Positions 13,971 through 21,305 of a stretch of DNA of 30,080 bases are shown here, piece by piece. Both the position numbers and the translations under genes were made by a program. Source of the DNA: CAYXVB01 sp964467785 (lineage in GTDB: Bacteria > Bdellovibrionota > UBA1018); contig CAYXVB010000027.1 in assembly GCA_964467785.1 (NCBI GenBank), forward strand, positions 1 through 30,080. Reading direction: 5' to 3'. The notes under the pieces were generated by a model that saw nothing but the letters and a program-made list of their open reading frames with translations, was not told the DNA's origin and made no database searches. Position 1 is the first letter of the stretch, and each line of letters starts with the position of its first letter.

Positions 13971-16079
13971 TCAACGAATAATAACGCCAGCGCGAATTTT
14001 TATCTCTTCTTCAATATTCGCCGGGACCGGTTCGTAGTGATGGAATTCCATACTGAACGTCGCGCGCCCCTGAGAGGAAGAACGTAGCGCCGTAGAGTAA
14101 CCAAACATCGTAGCAAGAGGCGCTTCCGCTTTGATGACCTGAAGGTTCTGCCTCATTGACATATTCAGGATCTTGCCACGGCGACTATTAAGATCCCCAA
14201 TAACTCCGCCCATGTACTCTTCAGGGCACAGAATTTCACATGCCATGATTGGCTCAAGAATCGTGGGCTTGCCCTGCTGGGTCGCTTCACGGAAGGCCAT
14301 AGACGCCGCAATCTTGTAAGCAATTTCGCTTGAGTCGACGTCGTGAAACGAACCATTTAGTAGAATCGCCCGTATATCAACCGCCGGGTAACCGACGGTA
14401 ATTCCACCAAGCATCGCTTCGGAAAGTCCCTTTTCGATTGCCGGAATATACTCTTTAGGAATGACGCCGCCCTGAATTTCGTTAACAAACTGAAATCCCG
14501 TGCCGCGAGGAATAGGCTCCAGCCTAACAACGACATGGCCGTATTGCCCTTTGCCGCCGCTTTGCCGAATGAATTTTCCCTCTGCGGTCGAAGGCTGCAT
14601 AATTGTCTCGCGGTAAGCCACCTGAGGCTGTCCCACATTAGCGTCGACCTTATACTCGCGCTTCATACGATCCACGATGATCTCTAGGTGGAGCTCTCCC
14701 ATTCCGCTAATCAGAGTCTGCCCTGTTTCGTCATTGGTACTAATGCGGAACGAAGGATCTTCCATGGCTAAATTTTGGAGCGCCTGGGAGAGCTTTTCCT
14801 GATCTGCCTTAGTCTTGGGCTCAATGGCGATCGAGATAACTGGCTCTGGAAACTCCATCTTTTCCAGGAGAATTGGCTTGCCTTCAGTGCAAAGCGTATC
14901 ACCGGTAGTGGTAAACCGCAGCCCCACAGCCGCTGCGATGTCGCCTGCTTTGACTGCGCTCACTTCTTCCCGCTTATTGGCGTGCATCAGCAAAATTCGC
15001 CCAACACGCTCGCGCTTGCCCTTGCCTGGATTCATGACCATTTGCCCAGCTTCAAGGCGGCCCGAATAGACCCGGAAATAAGTGAGAGTGCCAAAAGATT
15101 CGTGCATGATCTTGAAGGCGAGCGCCGAAAAAGGCTCGTCAGGACTAGCATGGCGAATTTCTACCTTTTCCTCGCCACCTATATCGCGCGGATCCTTGCC
15201 TTCGACAGGGCGGATATCAATCGGAGAAGGAAGGAAGTTAACGACCGCATCTAACAGCGGTTGCACACCTTTGTTTTTAAAGCTGGCTCCGCACATCACA
15301 GGTACGATTCGAAAGGAGATACATCCCTTACGGACAGCGTCTCGGAGCTCACCGGGAGAGATCTCCTCCCCACCGAGATACTTTTCCATGAGCTTTTCAT
15401 CGCAGTCGGCGGCGGCCTCAACGAGCATTTCGCGATACTCCGCGGCCTGCTCAGCAAGCTCGGAAGGAATGTCGACTTTCTCGAAATTCTCACCGTTGCC
15501 CGCATTCCAATGTAATGCCTTCATTTCGAAGAGGTCGATGACACCTTGAAACGCATCTTCCGCACCCCAAGGAATTTGCACAGCGACAGGGTTGGCTCCG
15601 AGACGCTCCCGAATCTGATCTAGCACCGCGAAGAAGTCCGCGCCAACCCGGTCCATCTTATTAACGAACGCGATGCGTGGGACATGATACTTGTTGGCCT
15701 GGCGCCACACCGTTTCGGATTGCGGCTCAACGCCACCTACGGCACAAAAAACCCCTACTGCACCGTCCAACACTCGAAGCGAGCGCTCGACTTCGATAGT
15801 GAAATCGACATGTCCGGGAGTATCGATAATATTGATCCGATGCCCCAGCCATAAGCACGTGGTCGCAGCGGAGGTAATTGTAATACCCCGCTCCTGCTCT
15901 TGCGGCATCCAATCCATGACCGTCGTGCCTTCATGAACCTCGCCGAGCTTATGAGTCTTACCAGTGTAGTATAATATGCGCTCGGTCGTCGTAGTCTTGC
16001 CCGCGTCAATATGGGCCATGATTCCGATATTGCGGATTCTCAGAAGCGAAGGGTCAACAGTGAAGGTTTTCTCGACCAT
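13971..16079 (-). CDS. fusA: Translation elongation factor G
   Basis: EF-G is the GTPase that drives translocation and, with RRF, ribosome recycling. The 702-residue length matches the canonical form. The G-domain motifs are G1 AHIDAGKT (22-29), the switch I segment RGITITSAATT, G3 DTPGH (86-90) and G4 NKMD (140-143). Domain IV shows VAYRETI, QSGGKGQYGHVVVRLEP and the GSFHDVDSSEIA loop; domain V ends GRATFSMEFHHYEPVP. It is the only EF-G here. tuf, normally next to it, is absent. Confidence 0.98.
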   Translation of the reverse strand: MVEKTFTVDPSLLRIRNIGIMAHIDAGKTTTTERILYYTGKTHKLGEVHEGTTVMDWMPQEQERGITITSAATTCLWLGHRINIIDTPGHVDFTIEVERSLRVLDGAVGVFCAVGGVEPQSETVWRQANKYHVPRIAFVNKMDRVGADFFAVLDQIRERLGANPVAVQIPWGAEDAFQGVIDLFEMKALHWNAGNGENFEKVDIPSELAEQAAEYREMLVEAAADCDEKLMEKYLGGEEISPGELRDAVRKGCISFRIVPVMCGASFKNKGVQPLLDAVVNFLPSPIDIRPVEGKDPRDIGGEEKVEIRHASPDEPFSALAFKIMHESFGTLTYFRVYSGRLEAGQMVMNPGKGKRERVGRILLMHANKREEVSAVKAGDIAAAVGLRFTTTGDTLCTEGKPILLEKMEFPEPVISIAIEPKTKADQEKLSQALQNLAMEDPSFRISTNDETGQTLISGMGELHLEIIVDRMKREYKVDANVGQPQVAYRETIMQPSTAEGKFIRQSGGKGQYGHVVVRLEPIPRGTGFQFVNEIQGGVIPKEYIPAIEKGLSEAMLGGITVGYPAVDIRAILLNGSFHDVDSSEIAYKIAASMAFREATQQGKPTILEPIMACEILCPEEYMGGVIGDLNSRRGKILNMSMRQNLQVIKAEAPLATMFGYSTALRSSSQGRATFSMEFHHYEPVPANIEEEIKIRAGVIIR

Positions 16080-16140
16080 AAGCGGTACTCATAGCAGAAA
16101 TTCAAGGATCAGCAGTAAAAACTAAGGCCCAAAAAGACGA

Positions 16141-16170
16141 AGGCCGGCACCCCAATAGAGGTGCCGGCCT
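16141..16170 (-). terminator. Strong intrinsic terminator-like hairpin between rpsG and fusA
   Basis: AGGCCGGCACC and GGTGCCGGCCT form a perfect 11-bp GC-rich stem with an 8-nt loop (16152-16159). On the minus strand it is followed by TCGTCTTTTT, a plausible uridine tract; on the plus strand by TTCATATCTTT. Its position inside the str operon suggests partial attenuation between rpsG and fusA rather than full termination. Confidence 0.65.
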
Positions 16171-16209
16171 TTCATATCTTTCGCAGTCAAGTCGCGCGAA
16201 ACGCGAAGA

Positions 16210-16680
16210 TTACCAGCGATAATGCGCGAAAGCCTTGTTGGCTTCGGCCATCTTATGGACGTCTTCACGCTTCTTCATCGCGCCACCACGACCATTGGAA
16301 GCTTCGATCGCTTCAGCGGCAAGACGCTCGGCCATCGAATGCTCGGGACGACCGCGGGCGGCTTCGATCAACCAACGGGACGCCAGAGACTGGCGGCGAG
16401 CGGGCTTAACCTCAACCGGAACCTGATAAGTAGCGCCACCGACGCGACGGGACTTCACTTCGAGGAGCGGCTTGACGTTTTCCATGGCCTTCTTGAAAAG
16501 CTTGAGGCCATCGTCACCAGTACGCTCCTGAATATTGTCGACGCAGCGATAGAAGATCGCTTCGGCGGTGGAGCGCTTGCCTTGGCTCATCAACGAATTG
16601 ATGAACTTGGCGACCACCACATCGTTGAACTTCGGATCAGGAAGGATTTCACGTTTACGAACAAATTTTTTACGACCCAT
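16210..16680 (-). CDS. rpsG: 30S ribosomal protein S7
   Basis: S7 is the primary binder that organises the 30S head and touches E-site tRNA. The 156-residue product begins MGRKKFVRKREILPDPKFND and shows FINSLMSQGKRSTAEAIFYR, then VEVKPARRQSLASRWLIEAA and the C-terminal KMAEANKAFAHYRW. Length and ends are those of normal bacterial S7. Shine-Dalgarno AAGGA lies nine bases before the ATG. It is 33 nt after rpsL. Confidence 0.97.
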   Translation of the reverse strand: MGRKKFVRKREILPDPKFNDVVVAKFINSLMSQGKRSTAEAIFYRCVDNIQERTGDDGLKLFKKAMENVKPLLEVKSRRVGGATYQVPVEVKPARRQSLASRWLIEAARGRPEHSMAERLAAEAIEASNGRGGAMKKREDVHKMAEANKAFAHYRW

Positions 16681-16713
16681 GTGTCAATTCCTTATAATTC
16701 GCTTGATGATGGG

Positions 16714-17106
16714 TTACTTGGCCGCAGCAGCCTGACCGGAAGTCTTCTTCGCGCCGTACTTAGAGCGAGACTGCTTGCGGTTGGCGACGCCCTGAGTGTC
16801 CAGGGTGCCACGGACGGTGTGGTAACGAACGCCCGGAAGATCCTTCACACGACCACCGCGAATGAGCACAATCGAGTGCTCCTGCAGGTTGTGGCCAATG
16901 CCAGGGATGTACGAAGTCACTTCGTAGCCATTGGTGAGACGGACACGGCAGACTTTGCGGAGAGCCGAATTCGGCTTCTTCGGGGTCGTCGTGTAAACGC
17001 GGGTGCAAACGCCGCGGCGCTGAGGGCAGCTCTGAAGGGCGGGAGACTTGGTCTTCCAGCTCTTGTTAGTGCGGCCCTTGCGAATCAGCTGATTAATCGT
17101 GGGCAT
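16714..17106 (-). CDS. rpsL: 30S ribosomal protein S12
   Basis: S12 controls decoding accuracy at the A site. The start is the ATG at 17104-17106 (MPTINQLIRKGRTNKSWKTK), preceded by AGGAG; the open frame continues 33 codons further upstream but that part is unlike S12. The product is 130 residues with a short AAAAK tail. Lys43 and Lys88, the positions of classic streptomycin-resistance changes, are both wild-type lysine, and Asp89, the methylthiolated residue in many bacteria, is present. It heads the long ribosomal cluster; rpoBC does not precede it. Confidence 0.97.
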   Translation of the reverse strand: MPTINQLIRKGRTNKSWKTKSPALQSCPQRRGVCTRVYTTTPKKPNSALRKVCRVRLTNGYEVTSYIPGIGHNLQEHSIVLIRGGRVKDLPGVRYHTVRGTLDTQGVANRKQSRSKYGAKKTSGQAAAAK

Positions 17107-17261
17107 GAAACTCCTGTTTCCTTTCATCAATACCTTGGAATCAAACGACTTTTTATCGCCGCTCCTGCACGTAGCACTCGCACAGGTCTCACGCAACTCT
17201 TCCAAAGCGCACCTTTAACCGCCTTTCCACGATTAAAAACACTACTTTATGAAGGCTGCCA

Positions 17262-17290
17262 GAAATAATCGAGTCTATAGAAGCGGTCAA
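17262..17290 (-). promoter_or_regulatory. Candidate promoter of the rpsL-rpsG-fusA operon
   Basis: Minus-strand TTGACC (17285-17290) and TATTTC (17262-17267) are spaced by exactly 17 nt. The -35 box matches the sigma-70 consensus at five of six positions. It lies about 155 nt upstream of the rpsL ATG and downstream of the terminator candidate at 17423-17450, as expected for the operon's own promoter. Confidence 0.45.
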
Positions 17291-17422
17291 GGGGTTTCGT
17301 ACGATAGGTGTGGATAACTTTCAAAATAGACAGCGAGCACACTTAACCTTCGAGTCACTTTAGCGTCATCCAACACACTAGGTAAAACCCCTACCCATCA
17401 AATGCGGTAATGAGCCAGAAAA

Positions 17423-17450
17423 GCCGCTTCAAGCCGGCGACTTGAATGGC
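17423..17450 (-). terminator. Candidate intrinsic terminator downstream of the putative metalloprotein gene
   Basis: On the minus strand GCC-A-TTCAAG pairs with CTTGAA-GC-GGC around a 7-nt loop and is followed by TTTTCT. The stem is 6 bp plus 3 bp, with a small bulge. It lies about 100 nt after the stop at 17548 and upstream of the rpsL promoter candidate. Confidence 0.5.
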
Positions 17451-17547
17451 TTCGTACCAAAAAGGTAGTGAAGCAAGTTAACCAAGCTTCTCCTCATGCT
17501 TAGTCCGAGTCGCACATTGCGTGGAAAAGTCGACAGACAAAGGGCGA

Positions 17548-18374
17548 CTAGCGATCACCAATTCGACATTTTGCCGACACAAGCGGGGCAATTTTTTCGG
17601 GCGTTCGCTCGAATTCAAACGCAAAAAACTCGCGGGATGCGACCTTAGCATCGTCCCAGTCGTATCCTTCATGTGCGCTTCGAAATTCTGCCTGTTTCTT
17701 GGCTGAAAGCGCGCTCCAAGCCTCAGCCGCCTTTTTCTCAAATTCCGGACAGAGGACTTGATAGGCGTGTATTCGCTCATGATTCGTCGTCAAGACCATT
17801 TCCTTGAGGATCTGCGCATAGGTCATGCTTTTGTCTTGAACGAATGCGTAAGGATTGAGGACGATAATTGCCGAATGGCCTCGTATGGAGACTTCCAAGT
17901 TGGCGGCGACCACTCCGGACTCTGATTTAACCTTCGCTTTGCAAGACTTACCTTCGGGGCTGGTCTCAATCCACTTCTGATAGGGACTGAGTTTCTCGTT
18001 CAAAATGGAAAAACCGGTGACCGTTGCCCCGAAGCGATCCGGCGACATCTTTCCTGGAGAAATCCACTTCCGAAATACGAAATAGCAGTAGCCCATCCCG
18101 GCCATGTAGTTCGGATCATTGATGACGAGAAACATNNNNNNNNNNTGACCTTTGAATCCACCGAAAGCACAGGCGCACCGACTTGAGCGGGCGAAAAGGG
18201 AGCGAACTCCTTCACGTCGCCTTCAGAAAAGAAAAGGCGGTGAAGCCTTTCGCAGGTTTGCGTTCCTTCCGGAGTCCGATTGGCCGCCTGACATAGGCTG
18301 TTAAAGTCCGAATAGTCCGCCCGAGCGACCTGACCGGCCAAACCCATCATGAGTAACCAAAGCGCTTGCCACAT
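17548..18374 (-). CDS. Secreted putative HExxH metalloprotein, interrupted by assembly gap
   Basis: Two reading frames flank a 10-N gap and most likely belong to one gene. The 5' part starts at ATG 18372-18374 behind GAGG and encodes a signal peptide (MWQALWLLMMGLAGQVARA, cleavage predicted before DYSD) plus about 57 mature residues. The 3' part (17548-18135, 195 residues) contains HERIH (17767-17781), an HExxH motif. About 46 residues further on is SREFFAFEFE, whose glutamates could supply a gluzincin-type third ligand. The frame change across the gap is explained by unknown gap length. I do not recognise the family; a periplasmic or outer-membrane zinc peptidase is an inference. Confidence 0.65.
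18136..18145. other. Assembly gap of 10 N
   Basis: Ten undetermined bases join two contigs, probably a fixed-length scaffold placeholder rather than a measured distance. It falls inside the putative metalloprotein gene, so the true coding length is unknown. The linkage between the ribosomal cluster and lon depends on this join. Confidence 0.97.
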
Positions 18375-18401
18375 CTCTATGTCCTCAACAGATGGAAAAC
18401 T

Positions 18402-18437
18402 AAACCCCGGCCACCCTGTGAAGAGCAGCCGGGGCTT
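18402..18437 (-). terminator. Intrinsic terminator of lon
   Basis: On the minus strand CCCCGGC and GCCGGGG (18428-18434 / 18405-18411) form a 7-bp GC stem extended by G-T and A-T pairs, followed by TTTAGTTTT. It lies about 50 nt after the lon stop and just ahead of the ribosome-binding site of the next minus-strand gene, so it separates the two transcripts. Confidence 0.75.
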
Positions 18438-18482
18438 CAACTTATGACGCTACGTAGATCAGCAAGTTACCGAACACTCTGA

Positions 18483-20999
18483 CTAGTGTTTAACGGCTCC
18501 TTTGCGGCCTTCTTCGCGGACTTTTTCGCCCGCGATCAAGGCCGGAATCGGCATCTCGCCAATGCCCTTGCGCATGAGGAACTCTTCGGGCTTGTCGAGT
18601 TCGAGAGCCACACGCAGGACTTGATCGGCATGCTCGACCGGAATGATGTTCATCCCCGCGGTGATCTCCTTGGGAATCTTCTTCATGTCCGGTACGTTGC
18701 CTTTGGGAATTAGGACCGTCTTGATATTGCCGATGCGAGCAGCCAGGAGCTTCTCCTTGAGGCCGCCGATCGGAAGCACCCGACCGCGAAGGGTGATCTC
18801 ACCCGTCATCGCGACCTCGCGCTTAACCGGGATCTTGGTCAACGCGCTGGTTATGGCAGTAGCCATCGTGATGCCGGCCGACGGACCATCCTTTGGGACA
18901 GCCCCTTCCGGAACATGGAGGTGGATATCTACGTTGGCGTAGAACTCCTTGTCCAAGTTGAGGAGATGGGCGCGAGAACGGACGTAAGTCATAGCCGTTG
19001 CCGCCGACTCCTGCATCACGTCACCGAGTTTGCCGGTGACCTTGACGTTACCCTTGCCTGGGACGACGGTCACTTCGATCTGCAGCATATCGCCCCCGGC
19101 TTCAGTGTAGGCCAGGCCGTTGCAAAGACCGATCTCGCTCGATTCTTCGGCCTTGCTGACCGTGTACTTCGGAGGCCCGAGCATCTCCTCGAGATCCGCC
19201 TCATCGACTCTGATAGCGATCGGTTTATCGGCCGAAGCCTTTGGCTTCTTGCCGGTCTTGACGGCTTCTGCTTCGACTTCCGTGGACACGACCTTCATCT
19301 CGACGATCCGCTTGGCGGCCTTACGGCAAACCGTGGCGACCGTGCGTTCGAGATTACGAACCCCGGCCTCACGCGTATAGTGGCGGATCAGCGAGTAGAC
19401 TGCGCCGTCGGTCATCTCAAATTCGCCTTCTTTCAGACCATGAGCCTCCATCTGCTTGGAGATCAAGTAACGGCGGATGATGTTGTACTTCTCCACCTCG
19501 GTATAACCACTGATGGTGATCACTTCCATGCGGTCCAGAAGGGGTTTCGGGATCGAATGGAGCGAGTTGGCGGTCAGGACGAATGTCACCTTGGAGAGGT
19601 CATAATCAACTTCGAGGTAATGGTCGCCGAAAGTGGAATTCTGCTCGGGATCCAGGACTTCGAGCAGTGCTGAAGACGGGTCGCCGCGGAAGTCCATGCT
19701 CATCTTGTCCACTTCATCGAGCAGGAAGACCGGGTTGGCTGAGCCGGCTTTCTTGAGCGATTGAATGATCTTGCCCGGGAGCGCGCCGACATAGGTGCGA
19801 CGGTGGCCACGAATTTCGGCCTCATCGCGCACCCCGCCGAGCGAGCACCGCACGAATTTCTTGTTCAGCGACTTCGCGATCGAGCGAGCGAGCGAGGTCT
19901 TGCCGACGCCGGGCGGTCCGGCGAAACAGAGAATCTGGCCTTTGGAATTCGTGGTCAACTGCCGGACAGCCAGGTACTCGAGAATGCGCTCTTTGACTTC
20001 CTCGAGGCCGTAATGATCCTCTTCGAGAACTTCGTGAGCGAGTTTGATGTCGTTGCGGTCCTCGGTGTACTCGTTCCAGGGCAGGCAGGTCAGCCAGTCG
20101 ATGTAGTTGCGGACGACTGTAGCCTCGGCGGACATCGGCGACATCATCTTCAGCTTTTTGAGCTCGCGGGTGGCCTTTTCTTTGGCTTCCTTGCTCATGT
20201 TCTTGCTGCGGATCTGCTTTTCGATCGCCTGAAGCTCGGCTTTGAACTCGTCCTTCTCTCCGAGCTCCTTCTGGATCGCCTGCATCTGCTCGTTGAGATA
20301 ATACTCCTTCTGCGAGCGCTCCATCTGCTTCTTCACGCGCGAGCGAATGCGACGTTCGACTTGGAGTATTTCGATCTCGCCCTGCATGAGCTGCAACAGC
20401 TTTTCCAGACGCTTGGCCGCGTCTTGGATCTCAAGGATCTCCTGCTTTTCGTCGAGTTTGAGATTGAGGTGAGCCACGATGAGGTCGGCGAGGCGCGACG
20501 GATCCTCGATCGCGTTCACGCTCATGAGCATTTCCGGCGGAATCCGCTTGTTGAGCTTGACGTAGTTCTCGAAGGTCGCCTTGAGCGAGCGGACGAGTGC
20601 CTCGAGTTCGAGGCTCATTTCGGTCTGGTCCGCCATCTCCTCGACTTCCGCCTCGAGCATGCGGTCAGTCTCGTGATATCCCGTGATGCGGGCGCGACGC
20701 TTGCCTTCGATGAGCACCTTGACGGTGTTGTCGGGCAGCCGGAGAATCTGCAGAATGGTGCCCAGGGTGCCGACTTCGAAAATATCATTCTCGCCCGGAT
20801 TGACGGTTGTCGCCTGCTTTTGAGCAACCAGAAAGAGATCAAGCTTCTTGGCGACACATTCTTCAAGCGCGTTGATGGATTTTTCGCGGCCGACAAAAAG
20901 CGGCACGACCATATGCGGGAAAATAATGACATCCCGAAGCGGCAGCAGTGGGACGCGAACTTTGGCCGTCTTCTTGTCTTTTTCCTTGTGATTGCTCAT
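18483..20999 (-). CDS. lon: ATP-dependent Lon protease
   Basis: A cytosolic AAA+ protease that degrades misfolded and regulatory proteins. The 838-residue product has an N-terminal LON substrate-binding domain (about 14-205, VPLLPLRDVIIFPHMVVPLF) and a coiled central helical region (about 200-290). The AAA+ module has Walker A GPPGVGKT (361-368) and Walker B VFLLDEVDK (424-432). The C-terminal serine protease domain carries the catalytic dyad Ser707 (KDGPSAG) and Lys750 (GGLKEKL), with the usual 43-residue spacing. An acidic/Lys-rich insert around 570-595 sits before the protease domain. It lies downstream of clpX with its own spacer, and AGGA is eight bases before the ATG. Confidence 0.98.
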   Translation of the reverse strand: MSNHKEKDKKTAKVRVPLLPLRDVIIFPHMVVPLFVGREKSINALEECVAKKLDLFLVAQKQATTVNPGENDIFEVGTLGTILQILRLPDNTVKVLIEGKRRARITGYHETDRMLEAEVEEMADQTEMSLELEALVRSLKATFENYVKLNKRIPPEMLMSVNAIEDPSRLADLIVAHLNLKLDEKQEILEIQDAAKRLEKLLQLMQGEIEILQVERRIRSRVKKQMERSQKEYYLNEQMQAIQKELGEKDEFKAELQAIEKQIRSKNMSKEAKEKATRELKKLKMMSPMSAEATVVRNYIDWLTCLPWNEYTEDRNDIKLAHEVLEEDHYGLEEVKERILEYLAVRQLTTNSKGQILCFAGPPGVGKTSLARSIAKSLNKKFVRCSLGGVRDEAEIRGHRRTYVGALPGKIIQSLKKAGSANPVFLLDEVDKMSMDFRGDPSSALLEVLDPEQNSTFGDHYLEVDYDLSKVTFVLTANSLHSIPKPLLDRMEVITISGYTEVEKYNIIRRYLISKQMEAHGLKEGEFEMTDGAVYSLIRHYTREAGVRNLERTVATVCRKAAKRIVEMKVVSTEVEAEAVKTGKKPKASADKPIAIRVDEADLEEMLGPPKYTVSKAEESSEIGLCNGLAYTEAGGDMLQIEVTVVPGKGNVKVTGKLGDVMQESAATAMTYVRSRAHLLNLDKEFYANVDIHLHVPEGAVPKDGPSAGITMATAITSALTKIPVKREVAMTGEITLRGRVLPIGGLKEKLLAARIGNIKTVLIPKGNVPDMKKIPKEITAGMNIIPVEHADQVLRVALELDKPEEFLMRKGIGEMPIPALIAGEKVREEGRKGAVKH

Positions 21000-21305
21000 C
21001 CGTGATGTCCTGAAGGATCTCTCCCTCAGGCCTCCTTCTTCTAACTACAGCATACCCCTCAGGAGAGTGCAAACCGGGGCAATTTGCCGGGTGAATTTTT
21101 GCCTGTGGGAACAGCGATTTACTCGATGCGTCTAATGAGTGTATCGATGACTGGACTCACCTTTCGGGCAAGCATGGGTTACGCCATGCCGGGCATCAGC
21201 ACGTCGGAGATAACGACGAAATGGCGAGCGGAAAGTGGAACGGCCGACGATTTGAACCGTCGGCCGTCCGGAGGATCAACTTTGCAGGCTGTTAATCGCT
21301 TTGCG
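21000..21305. other. clpX-lon intergenic region
   Basis: These 306 nt hold no credible gene. They contain a 10-bp inverted repeat after clpX (21240-21267) and a 6-bp hairpin GCATGG/CCATGC (21172-21189). The remainder leads to lon, where its promoter is expected. I found no convincing sigma-70 or sigma-32 promoter by eye. Confidence 0.6.
21240..21267 (-). terminator. 10-bp stem-loop after clpX, terminator-like with tRNA T-loop-like apex
   Basis: ACGGCCGACG and CGTCGGCCGT pair perfectly around an 8-nt loop, about 40 nt past the clpX stop. On the minus strand the loop is GTTCAAAT and the following sequence is TCCACTTTCC, so the uridine run is poor. The apex resembles a tRNA T-arm (GGTTCAAATC) but the geometry is wrong for a functional tRNA. 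Most likely it is a transcript-end or processing hairpin for clpX. Confidence 0.5.

Larger units (their letters stand above)
17107..17547. other. Non-coding stretch upstream of rpsL
   Basis: These 441 nt hold no credible gene. They contain a candidate rpsL promoter (17262-17290), a leader of about 150 nt, and an intrinsic terminator candidate for the upstream minus-strand gene (17423-17450). The rest shows no obvious structure. Confidence 0.7.

Noticed and set aside
17107..17205. 33-codon upstream extension of rpsL
   Set aside because: Not S12-like; MPTINQL with its own Shine-Dalgarno is the true start.
17478..17780. 100-codon minus-strand frame overlapping the end of the HExxH gene
   Set aside because: Out-of-frame shadow of the metalloprotein gene without its own signals.
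19761..21005. Long 414-codon plus-strand frame antisense to lon
   Set aside because: GC-rich antisense shadow of lon; the lon protein is fully conserved on the other strand.
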